From contig JAPFFF010000005.1 in NCBI GenBank assembly GCA_039105265.1, positions 4,883,501 to 4,947,500 of the forward strand: 64,000 nt of DNA, given 5' to 3'. A program made the position numbers and the translations under genes. Below the pieces are notes generated by a model. It was not told the origin of the DNA. It did no database searches and saw nothing but the letters and a program-made list of their open reading frames with translations. Origin of the DNA: Tritrichomonas musculus. Taxonomy: Eukaryota; Parabasalia; Tritrichomonadida; Tritrichomonadidae. Shown one piece after another: positions 32,561-42,775 of the stretch (its first letter is position 1; every line of letters starts with the position of its first letter).

Positions 32561-34994
32561 TTTTAAAGCATATATTTGATGTATCGCCATTGTATATTGC
32601 TATAAAGAAAGGTCATGTTGAAATAGTTAAGCTTTTATTATCCAATGATAATATTGATGTTAATTTACAATTTATTTTTTTTTATTAATTTTTTTAATAG
32701 AATTACAATATCAAATTATTGAATTCAATTTCAAAATTTGTCATTTAATTTTATTCAATTTTACTTTTTTGATGCAGTTTTATTTCAAAAAAAATTTTAT
32801 AATTCTATAAATAAAAATTGAATTCAATTCTATCAAGAATATCATGAAACACCTTTTTATCGTGCTGTTGTAGATGAACAAATTGACATTATTAATCTTT
32901 TATTAGCCAAAGATAATACAAATATAAATACCCCAAGCATTTTAATTAAAATGTAATTTATGTAATTAATCAATCAAGTTTTTTTGATCTAATTTCAAAA
33001 ACAAATTTTTGAATGTAATTAAAAATAAAATCATTTTAATTCTATTCAAAAATTGTCTTGTTTGAATAACATTTAATATTTATTATTCCAATAATATTCT
33101 AAATCACTTAATTCACTACAGTTTTATGTTGAAATTATTCGAATGACATTTCTTATTCAATATTTGAAATATAATTTTTCAAATCAAATGTTTTTAAATA
33201 CAATTCAAATTGTATTATTTAATGAAATTTTATTCAAAGTTTATAAAGCTCCGTTTTGTATTGCATTTGAAAATGGAAATATTGAAATTCTCAAGCTTCT
33301 CTTGGACAAAGATAATCTGAATATCAATTTTCGTAATATTCAATTTATGATATTTTTTACAAAATCATTTTTCTTTATAATTCAATAAAATTTTGAACCT
33401 CTTTTTTAACAAAATATAAAATCAAAATATATTCAAATTCAGTTCGAAATCAAAGATATTTTTATTTAATTTCAAAATGCAATATTATATGAATGATATT
33501 TATGATATTAATAATTTGAATGAGATTCAATAATTTAAATATTTCAATGTAATTCATGTTTTGATTTGTTCATAAAATTTTTAAATTCATATAATTGAAT
33601 AGCATTCACAATCATATATTTCAATTTAATTTCAATTTTTGTTTAATAAATCAGTTCTTCATTTAGCAATTGAAGATGAAAATATTGAAGTAATAAAATA
33701 TTTATTTACTAATAATAAGCTTGATATAAATCTTCCATGTGTTTTTATATTTATAATTCTAATGTAATTACAAAATCAAAATATTTTTCATATAGTTCAA
33801 ATCAAGCATTTTTACCAAATTGAAGATCAAATTTAAACAAGCATTGTTTTTAATGGAATTTATAATATGCTAGAAGGGAAAAACGAAAAGAAGCCAATTC
33901 AATTAATTTTAAACTAATTGAAATTTTGAATGGCATTAGCAATTCTGTTTAAAATGAAATTTCTATTTTTCATTTTAATTTAACTCCATTGCAGCTTGCT
34001 ATTGAAAAAGGGAATCAACAAATTATTCAATTGTTTTTGTCTAAAAATGGCATTTCACCTGATAAGATTAATGTTAATGCAAAATCAATTTTAAATTTAA
34101 GTTTCTTTTCATACAATTTTAATATTTCATTTGTTTATAAGATTTTCAATATTCATTTTTAAATGGAATTAATCAATTTTTTGTTAATATAATTATAAAA
34201 CTTTTGTTTTTCGAAATATAGTTTGAAATGATAATTCAATGCAGTTTATATTTAAAAATTTGATGAAATATCTAATCAATTGTTTAAATGAAATTCATTA
34301 TTGAATTTTCATTTAGTTTTTAAAATGACTTTTTAAATGAAGTTTTGAAACTTGATAAATTTTTGTCATTTCATTTGAAATTATATCATGCAGTTCAAAA
34401 AACTTTTTATTTAATGAAATTTTCGTATCTTTTTTTTATAAAACATTGTTGTATTCAGCAGTTGAGTTGAAAGACATAGAAACGATCAAATTGCTATTAG
34501 AAATGCCAGGAATTATGATCAATGAAAAATCAATTTTAATACAATATTTTTTTTTTATTTCATTTAACTTAAATTTTTTAATTTCATTTCCTAATCATAT
34601 GTTTTTGATTGTGTTTCAACAATAGAATTGTTTCAATTCAGTTCAATTAAACTTTTTAAATGGAATTTTTTTCTCTGTTTTGTAATAATGAACCAATTTT
34701 TTTGATTTTTGTCATTTTAATGTTGTTTTGAAATAAAATGATTTAATAAGATTATAATTTGCAGATTTTAATGAGAGAACAGCATTACATTGCGCAGTTG
34801 AAATAGGTAATATTGAAATTATTAATCTTCTATTGCAGCAAAAAGGAATTGACGTTAATGCATTAGATGAAATATCAACTTGATTTAAATCAAGTTAAAA
34901 TTACTTTTTCAGATGATTTTTCAAGGTTATTTGTGGAAAAGGCCAGTTGAATATTCAAGTAGTTCTGAAATAATGAAATTATTCAATCAATGAT
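32561..34994 (+). pseudogene. Seven isolated ankyrin repeats plus C-terminus, split by spacers
   Basis: Each block encodes one ankyrin repeat ending at (D)xN: 32561-32664 (SPLYIAIKKGHVEIVKLLL), 32830-32930 (TPFYRAVVDEQIDIINLLL), 33238-33328 (APFCIAFENGNIEILKLLL), 33645-33731 (SVLHLAIEDENIEVIKYLF), 33980-34079 (TPLQLAIEKGNQQIIQLFL), 34438-34524 (LLYSAVELKDIETIKLLL) and 34764-34883 (TALHCAVEIGNIEIINLLL). A last block at about 34911-34994 (QGYLWKRPVEYSSSSEIMKL, then TGA) resembles the usual C-terminal cap. Spacers of roughly 170-360 bases are AT-rich with many stops. Every repeat is open and ends at the same ankyrin position, so these are either exons of one gene with the 31168 domain or a decayed array. 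No GT donor fits clearly, and several CAG acceptor-like sites exist. Confidence 0.65.
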
Positions 34995-35434
34995 TTTTTT
35001 TTTAAATAAAAAGTTAGATATTAATAAAAAATTGATTATTGAACAAGTTTTGAAGGATTTTTTTTTATTAAATTTTTGAATTGGATGCTACCCAGATTTA
35101 TCGAATCAATTCATTGAGAATTGAAATTTTGTACTAAATAGATTTCATATTTGATTGCATTGCAATTTTCCTTTATTAAAAAGTGAATATAAAAAGATTC
35201 CAATTGCTCAGATGCTTACCTTGATTGTGTCAATTTTTTTTTCTTCAAAAATGAGATTTATATATATATATATATATTAAGGTTTATGATAATTATATTC
35301 TCGTGAAACTTTATTTAAAATACTGAAAGATTTTGCATAAATGAAGTAATTGAAATGTTAATCATTTAAATGACATTTTAAATCCAAAACATTCATTGAT
35401 TTAATAAGTTTTCATAATAATAATAGAGTAAATC

Positions 35435-35466
<32 letters not shown>

Positions 35467-36414
35467 GCTGAAAATTTTGATGTCAAATTTTACATATCAA
35501 TTCTGCATTGATGCCTCATTATCAAATAAACTTTTGAGGAAAAAATGTTCATTCAATTTTGAAAAATGATGATAACAATATGATAAATCAAAAAAATGAA
35601 TATCAAATAAAATACATTTTTAATGATAGATTATAATCAATATTTTATTTATAAATAAAATATATATGTTGAATACTATGTTATTTACTACATTTTTCAA
35701 AAATTCTAAAATATATGATTTTTAGAAATTATTCTAATTAGAACATGAATATCTTTCATTCAAAATCACCCTTACCTCTTGAATTTCTTTAATAATATTA
35801 TAATTTTATAAATTAAATGAATAAAATGAAATTAATAGAAAATAATTAATATTGATTGAAAATACAATCTTTTTTAAAATTTTTAAATTATGATTATATA
35901 CAATTTTTTCTAAGGGTTTTGAAATTTTGAAAGATTTATTCAATTATTTAATTTGGTTTTATTTGTCCAAAAATATGATGTTTTTACTATTTTAAAATAG
36001 TATATTAATTCATTATGCGTTTATTTTGTTATTTGATAAGTGAAAATGATAGAAAAGTATTTTATATTTAAAAGATATTATTATTTTAATAGATTAATTT
36101 GGTTCTTAATTATATATATATCATAATTTTCATATTTTGAAAAGTTTTTTTAAGGCGGAATGATGAAAAAAAGGCAATTTAAAAAAATGCACTTTTTTCA
36201 AATCGAGTCTATATATATAACCATTTTTCCTCAGGTTGAAATGTGATATAAAAAAAGTTGGGGTACAATGGTAATTTCCGTGTTAAATATCTTTTCATTT
36301 ACCACAATATGTTAAAAATAAATTGCAAAGTTTGTTTTCAAATTAATTGTTTTAGCTTATTATGGCACGTTCTATTTCAGTTTTTCACACTTATAAAGGT
36401 GTAAAAATGATGAA
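34995..36414. other. AT-rich intergenic DNA with A29
   Basis: Contains an (AT)n run near 35259-35277 and a run of 29 A at 35435-35463. No gene is supported. Confidence 0.5.
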
Positions 36415-36485
36415 GGTTCTGTAGCATAATGATATTGAGTGAGACTCCGGATCTCAAGGCTGGGGGTTCGACTCCTTTCGGCTTC
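36415..36485 (+). tRNA. tRNA-Arg(CCG)-like, possibly a pseudogene
   Basis: A 5-bp anticodon stem TGAGA/TCTCA encloses the loop CTCCGGA, giving anticodon CCG (Arg). The internal promoter B box GGTTCGACTCC is a perfect match, an A-box-like TAGCATAATGA lies at the right distance, and a T run follows at about 36491. The acceptor stem pairs only five of seven positions, the D stem about two of four, and the T stem uses three G-T pairs. The D loop lacks the usual GG. It is either a degenerate tRNA or a tRNA-derived (SINE-like) sequence. Confidence 0.5.
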
Positions 36486-36618
36486 AAAAATTTTTGTTTA
36501 GTTTTTCAATGCATTAAGTTCTGAAAAGGAGATAACTTTGGTGCAGCTTTTAAAAAAATGGCAGTTTTCACGGCTCCAAAAAGTTGCATATCTTGATAGA
36601 TCACGATGAAAATTGATT

Positions 36619-37010
36619 GGGAATCGTATTTTTCTACCCCACTTTTTGAAAACTTTTTAACTTTTTGAATACTTTTTTTATTCAATTTTTGCTATATAAT
36701 GCATAATTATAGAGTTAAAATGGCTTCCCGATTCATCAAGCAATTCAAGGAACCCGATTCGGATTCGCGCAGCCCTGTGGTGATCACTGGTGCGTATATA
36801 CCTGAAAAATCATGTAAAAATAAAAAAATTATATCAAAAAAAGCAAATAGTTATAATTTTAAGGTAAAATTTTAATTTACGATTTTTTTGGTTAATTTTC
36901 TTAACAGAGTAAGTCAAATTTCACCTTATAATGGAGGCTTTTGGCTTTCCATGAGTAGCTCATGGAAAGAAAAACCATTCAAAAAGTGGTCTAGAAAAAA
37001 ACGATTGTCC
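36619..37010 (+). mobile_element. MULE-like element, copy 2, complete
   Basis: Inverted ends of about 30 bases (GGGAATCGTATTTTTCTA then CCACTTTTTGAA, and its counterpart ending CGATTGTCC). Flanking sequences AAAATTGATT and AAAATTGAAT agree at 9 of 10 positions, as expected for the 9-10 bp duplication of Mutator-like elements. The centre is GC-richer than anything nearby and carries a mini-ORF shared with copy 3. Confidence 0.82.
36720..36875 (+). CDS. Mini-ORF carried by the MULE-like element
   Basis: A 51-codon frame starting MASRFIKQFKEPDSDSRSPV and continuing VITGAYIPEKSC before a Lys/Asn-rich tail. Copy 3 encodes the same first 32 residues with three replacements (Lys to Gln, Asp to Ala, Ser to Leu). 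Copy 1 has lost the ATG and gained a stop. Base composition is distinctly richer in G and C than the element's ends, as in a captured exon. Near the end of similarity TTTTCTTAACAG could be a splice acceptor. The protein is not recognised, and translation is unproven. Confidence 0.4.
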   Translation: MASRFIKQFKEPDSDSRSPVVITGAYIPEKSCKNKKIISKKANSYNFKVKF

Positions 37011-37401
37011 AAAATTGAATTTAAATCACAAAATTCATTTGAAAAATACTGCTCTTGATGATATTGAAAAAGCTGATATATTTTGTTCACAAATTTATAT
37101 AATGCCTTTGTAACATTCCAACATAAAGTGCGTGCTTGGAATAATTTTATACAATAATGTTATATACAAAACTTTATTATTCAAGTATTTATCAAACTTT
37201 TAAAATTCTGGAAAAAAGTTCGTATTTTCGAGTGATGGTAAATCCGAAAATAAAATGATAAAATAACATTGTATAAATCTACAAAAAAAATATTTATACA
37301 GTATAAAGATATTTCATTCGACCATTAATTAAAACAAGGGAGTTTACACACTCTTTGACAAAATATAAAATGAAAAATGAATATAAAATAGTATTTTTAT
37401 A
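37011..37401. other. AT-rich DNA between two elements
   Basis: Nothing recognised between the MULE-like element and the mariner-like element. Confidence 0.5.
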
Positions 37402-38098
37402 GGGTGTCCGATAAGTTTCCGGACTCTCTATACTAGAATTATTACTTCTAAATTAATATTTTTTTTTTAATCAAAATCATTGAGAGCATGTTAAGTTAAA
37501 TGACATTTTCTGGATAATTAATTAATATTTTTTTTTAATCAAAATCATTGAGAGCATGTTAAGTTAAATGACATTTTCTGATCAAACATGGCATTTCACC
37601 TTTTTCTGTTATATTTTCGGTTACAGATATTAAAAAAAGTTTTTTGTTATACCAACATCTACAATACAAAGAAAATTAAAGCATAGCATTTTAAAAATGA
37701 TATATATTTGTTTAATCACCTGTTTTAATCAAATTTAATGCAAAAATTTGAAAATTTTGGAATTGAATAAATTTGACAAATCAAAAAATTAAATAAAATG
37801 CATTTTTTCGTAGATACCTACAAGTTATTACAAATATTTTTATATATAATTACTTAATATTATACAAATATTATGGTTAAGTTTATAAATAAAAATTAAA
37901 TTAAAAGACCTATGTTTTATAAGATCAATAAAGTATTTTATGCCATTGATGAAAATGAGCAATCAGCGCTTTTCGTTAATCCATTAAATTAAAAAATATC
38001 ATATTTATTAATAATTAAGATGATATTAAAACATTTTATTTAGTTTTGGTTTAATATAAATAAAGGTTATAGGTGATACATTAAAAAATAATAAACGT

Positions 38099-38141
<43 letters not shown>

Positions 38142-38229
38142 AAAAAGCATCAATTTTTCATTTTTCAAAATACATATGATTTTCAAACTCGGATACAAAC
38201 TCCAGACTCTGGAAATTTTTCGGACACCC
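37402..38229. mobile_element. 828-bp mariner-like element, non-autonomous
   Basis: Ends GGGTGTCCGATAAG and the complement of GGGTGTCCGAAAAA, continuing as imperfect inverted ends through TTTCC(G/A)GA. TA dinucleotides flank both sides (37400-37401, 38230-38231), the Tc1/mariner target. No transposase frame. The interior has a 60-bp direct repeat (37453-37514 and 37519-37580 approximately) and T36 at 38101-38136. Confidence 0.82.
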
Positions 38230-38288
38230 TATATTATTTAATATGTCGTGATTTCTACAATTGATGGCAATGAGAGACTCTCTTGATC

Positions 38289-38403
38289 AATAAATGATGG
38301 AATTGATATTTGTGTTAATGATGAACATTCATAGAAAGCAGAATATCCAATTGAAGTTACAGATGATGGAATTGATATTTGTGTTAAATTGGTATTTTTA
38401 CTG
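38289..38403 (+). pseudogene. Fragment of the 23-residue-repeat family
   Basis: Plus-strand translation gives DGIDICVNDEHS, a stop (TAG), then KAEYPIEVTDDGIDICV. It matches units 2-3 of the 10477-10914 gene nearly base for base. The fragment directly abuts the end of the DUF3447 pseudogene on the opposite strand. Confidence 0.65.
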
Positions 38404-39837
38404 AAAAATTTATAGAATATTTCATTTTCTTTTAATAATAAAAAATAAATAACTTCAACATCATTTTTCTTTGCTGCTTTTTGTAATGCTGTTATATAAA
38501 AAAATGATAAAACATTGAAAAAAATCGATGTTGGTGAATGTCATAAAAATATTCAATATTTGAAATATCATTAAATATTCATTTATCGAACTGATTTAAA
38601 ACATTTTATGAAGTTATCTTATTGAATTGTGGTTGCTGAAATTGGTTCTTCATTAAAATATTTGTGAATAGAATAATTTTCATTTTGATTTCTTCTTCTT
38701 TCTCTTTCAATAAAAGGTTGAAAAGTTCGTTATATTTATAGAGGTGCAAATAGAAGAATCCATGTTCTTTGATAGTTTTTGTTTCAAAATAATAGTAATT
38801 ATGATGTTTTATACAATTAGCTATAATCGCTTCTTTTCGTTTTGAATTTTTTTCTTCTGAAACGGGAAAGTATTTTGAATGTACTCAGCAAAATCGTTGT
38901 GATGGCATTTAATTGATTCAATAAGGCATCTCAAATATTCGTCACTTGGATCGTTGAATTATTCTTCATTTTCGTTATCGAATTTTGGTGGAAAAACATT
39001 CTTCGTTTCAAGAATATGAATCAGTTCTGCATTTTTTGAATGAATCACATAAAGCCACAGCGATGCTCTCAATTCAACTTCACTCATCATCAAATATTGA
39101 AAAATTTGAATCGATCCAAAGAAAGCTGAATATTCAATCAGTGTCGTATTCTTTCCTTCCAGTAAGAATGAATTGGTCTCAAAAATTGATGGTACAATTT
39201 GGCTTGAAAGTGAATAGTTACTGCGAGTCACATATGAAATGAATTCTTCAACTGAATCCTTCCGTATCATTGAGCAAATGTGCGAGTCATTCTCGCCTTC
39301 TTCGCGTTTCATGTCATAGTTGTCAAATATATTTGATGACTCATTTAAAAGTTCGTTTTTAACAGATTTCATTTTCTCTGCTCCTAAAAATTCTTCCAGC
39401 TCGGGATAGAAAAAGTGACAGTAACGGTTACCGTTAGGTTCGTATTTAGTCAGCATCGATTCACAAATATTGTCTGTTAGTCTTATGACATCATTCCTCA
39501 ATAGAAAATGAACGAGTATTTTGTTGTCTTCAAAAATATAGAAGATTTCTTCATTTGACAAGGTCTGTTTGATTTGATGTTTATAGTGAAGAAGAAGTTG
39601 TTTAGTTCAGGTGATGAAACTTGTATCACGGTGGTGTTCGTCACAAATATTTTTGATGATTCGCAAAAACTCTTCAATATTTTCAAAAGATCCATCTTTG
39701 TCTTCCTGTTTGAGATTTGGAGAGAATCTTTCAAAATACTCGTCATCTGTTGTGTCGTCGAAATTCTCATCTGAATTTTCAAGAAATTCGAGAATGGTAG
39801 TGTAAAGCTTTTTCTTATCAGCGATATAGCTTTTCAT
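38395..39837 (-). pseudogene. DUF3447/ankyrin pseudogene
   Basis: A minus-strand paralogue of the 31168 gene. From ATG 39837 (MKSYIADKKKLYTTILEFL) the frame is open to TGA at 39607-39609 and continues in the same frame from there: SNEEIFYIFEDNKILVHFLL, GENDSHICSMIRKDSVEEFI, TTLIEYSAFFGSIQIFQYL, to a stop at 38959-38961. Beyond it, fragments in other frames continue the domain (LIESIKCHHNDFAEYIQNTF; HGFFYLHLYKYNELFNLLL). After a spacer there is one ankyrin repeat (TALQKAAKKNDVEVIYFLLL) near 38490-38395. Two nonsense changes plus frameshifts make it non-functional. The spacer-plus-single-repeat layout is the same as in the plus-strand gene. Confidence 0.8.
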
Positions 39838-40625
39838 TATTTGCAGAGGGAAACAAAAAAAAAGTTATTTTTTATAATTTTATTGAAAAAGTTTAAAATT
39901 TTAACGTTTACACTTTTTCAATTATTTATAATAATTTATATAATTTATTTTTTTTATTCATTTAAAAAGTTACACATCAATATGTTTTATTCACAAAAAG
40001 TTAAATATACAGTTGAATTGAATAAAGTTAAAATTTTTACATAAAATAAAAATATCTTAATATTATTCATGTACAATAATATTTATATCCTAATTATAAG
40101 TTAAATATTTAGTATTGTTTATTTTAAAATATTAAATTTTGCTGTATAACAAATTGGAATTTAATTTAATTCTTCTTAAAATAGATCTTGATTGAAAATG
40201 AAAGCATATAAATATATGACATAGAGTAAAGATTAATAAGATATTTTAATAAGAGATACTATTTTATAAAAACGAAAAAAACTCTTATGAACTTTTTCAA
40301 TCATTAACTGTTTTTGTTTTTGAATAGAACGGTAAGTATTTTCAATCTCTTTGGTCCAATTTTAAACATTAAGGTCGTAAAGAAGCATTTCTGTGATCTT
40401 AATATAATTATATTCAAGTTAAGCTTTCTAATACCAGATAGTTTTTATTAGATTTATTTTCGAAGACTACTAATCTCAAATTGTTATTCCCAAATTGATA
40501 TAATTATACCTCTTGCTTTTTTGCTTCTGAAAAAAGTAATTAATATTTCAGCTAATGCAGTGGCAAAAATGATCAAGAATCATTTCAGATAATTTGTTGG
40601 TTAAAATCAAGAATGAATTAAGTTG
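39838..40625. other. AT-rich intergenic DNA
   Basis: No gene supported; biased short frames only. Confidence 0.5.
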
Positions 40626-41176
40626 CTGAATCAACTAGTAATGCTGCATTGGATGGAAAAACATTAATTCCAAATTCAATTTCGGATAAGGAACGTTCAA
40701 AATTTACAAATTCGAGTGATCTGCACAAACCGAAAGCACTTGTATCAATTTTGGTGACAGATGAAGGAATTGTTATTCTCCATAATGATAAGCATTCACA
40801 AAAGCATTGATCTCCAATTGAAGATAAAAAAGGTGGAAGTTCTATTTATTCTAACGAAAAGCATCTTCCAAAAGCTTAATCTCCAATTGAAATGAAGACT
40901 TTGTAAATTGATCTGATTTTAATTTAGAGGAATCTTGGGTTACTGTCAGGTTTCGAAGATGAGCATGAATAAAAAAGTTCGACTGAATGAGTAAACTCAG
41001 ATGATTTGGTGAATTTGTCAGATTTACTGAAAAAAACAAAGATGATGAAAAATCTGATGTTCTTGAAAATTCTGCTGATTTGGTAAAGTTTGATGAATCA
41101 GAAAAGGTTGATAAATATGGAAAAAGGAGAGAACTAGAAAAGTCAAATGATCTTGTAAAGAGAATCTTTTTTTGAA
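40626..41176 (+). pseudogene. Third remnant of the repeat-protein family
   Basis: The frame from about 40626 to 40906 reads SNAALDGKTLIPNSISDKER, HKPKALVSILVTDEGIVIL, then two degenerate units KHSQKH-stop-SPIED and KHLPKA-stop-SPIEM. Both stops fall at the same place in the unit, where related copies have Tyr or Glu. After a frame change, acidic sequence follows (DDEKSDVLENSADLVKFDES, VDKYGKRRELEKSNDLVKRI) to about 41176. The family is unidentified. The longer non-repeat flanks here show what the rest of the protein looked like. Confidence 0.6.
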
Positions 41177-42041
41177 AATATTCTGGACATTGAAAATTTA
41201 ATAGATCAGAGCTGCCTTAAAATATAGATTGTCATTAATGACAAGTTTAGGAGTGAAATTGTCTTGTCAATTTCTAGATAATTTTGAAACAATTATTAAT
41301 AATCTGAATTTGATGTAACTCTTTATTTTTTGGGAAATTGTCATTGATTTATAATTCTTATTTGCTATATAAATGTTTTTAGAAATCAACATTATTGTTT
41401 CAATGTTAGAAAAAAATATGATTTGACTCTATGCAGAATATTCGCACATGTAAATATATACATAATTTGATGGATAAAAGAAAAAATGTTTTCTTTTATG
41501 GTGAATTTTAATATTAAAAGAAAAATAGTAAAAATTGATACAAATTAGAAAATTGATAATTATAATTATCTTGATAAAAAAATAATATTCATATATTTCC
41601 TCTTTTTGGTACACATATTCAATAAGTTTCATTACTTATTTATGCAGTAATATGCATTTTTTTTTTTTTTATATTTATTATTTTAACATCAAGCTTTCTT
41701 TTAATAAAGATTGTATTCTTTTTGATATTCTTCATATGTTTTTAAAAATATAAGTTCAGTTTTTTGGTTGTTGTTGTAGTTAAAGTTTTCTATATCACTA
41801 TGATTTCAAGTATCGTAATTCTATTTTTTTATTGAATAAATTGAATGTCAGCTTGAAAATATTTCACCGTGATCTCAATTTTCTGTTGCAATTCAAAAAT
41901 TAAATTAAAAAATTGAAAGATTCCTCAAATAATGCTTATTATGCAAATAAAAATCATTTCCAACATAAGAGAAATTCAGTAAAATTCAATAAAAAGGTAA
42001 ATAAAGATTTATACTCAAATATAATTTTGTTAATCGCTGAA
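41177..42041. other. Intergenic, with open 5' extension of the bZIP frame
   Basis: The bZIP frame is open back to 41913 (protein-like DSSNNAYYANKNHFQHKRNS) but contains no ATG before 42042. A missing upstream exon or a lost start is possible. The rest is AT-rich with nothing recognised. Confidence 0.5.
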
Positions 42042-42569
42042 ATGCAAGTTATTCCCAACCAAAATTTATTTCAAGATAATCAGTCCAATTTCCCATCAAG
42101 TATTTTGCCTTTAAAAAAGAAGCATTTAGCAATGAAGTTTCCAATGCTTAGCTCTTTTTCAGCTAGCAATCTCAATGATGAAAATTTTCAAAAGATTGTA
42201 AAACCAAATTATTTAGTAAATTTAAATTCCATATTAAATGTTCATTTTAAAAATAATTTATCTAAAAAGCAAGAATCATCAGTAAATTCATCTATTATCA
42301 ATCAAGATGAAAATGATCAAGCACCATCTAAAGAAACAGAAGAGAATAGCTTGAGAGAAAGAAATAAGATTGCTGCTAAAAAGTGGAGAATGAAGAGAGA
42401 TAAATATTTGGAAGAGCTTGAACAAGAAAATGATGAACTTAGAAAGCAAGCATTTAATTTATATAAACAAATGCAGGAACTTAGGATAGAAAGTGAATTT
42501 TTTAATGAAGAAATTCATTTTTTTCAATCATTTATGGCAAGTATCATTTATATTACACCAAATTTATAA
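42042..42569 (+). CDS. bZIP transcription factor
   Basis: 175 residues from the first ATG. The C-terminal half has a canonical basic leucine zipper: basic region RERNKIAAKKWRMKRDK (105-121) with the N-x7-R signature (Asn108, Arg116), then a zipper with Leu126, Leu133, Leu140 and Leu147 in heptads. The N-terminal half is Asn/Ser-rich and without a domain. It should bind DNA as a dimer. The open frame continues 43 codons upstream without an ATG, so the N-terminus is uncertain. No clear initiator precedes the ATG. bZIP proteins are few in trichomonads compared with Myb proteins. Confidence 0.85.
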   Translation: MQVIPNQNLFQDNQSNFPSSILPLKKKHLAMKFPMLSSFSASNLNDENFQKIVKPNYLVNLNSILNVHFKNNLSKKQESSVNSSIINQDENDQAPSKETEENSLRERNKIAAKKWRMKRDKYLEELEQENDELRKQAFNLYKQMQELRIESEFFNEEIHFFQSFMASIIYITPNL

Positions 42570-42775
42570 TATAAAAAATCAATTGTGTTATATGTAGTAA
42601 AAATTAATTCCCTAACTTTCTTCAATGATATGTTTTTTCATTACTATTCTGGTTTGACTCTTTTTAAATTAAAAATAAAGATAAAAAAATCTGCATAGTC
42701 TACAATTTAATAATATTAACAAACCATCCAATTATACATAAACACTTTATTTAATTAACAATTGTTATAAAACTA

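Noticed and set aside
40626-40906. Stop-codon reassignment in the repeat family
   Set aside because: Two stops fall at the same unit position, but all intact genes in the window use TAA, TAG and TGA as stops, so nonsense decay is simpler.
41913-42041. 43-codon extension of the bZIP frame
   Set aside because: No ATG. It is noted as possibly coding but cannot be called without an upstream exon.
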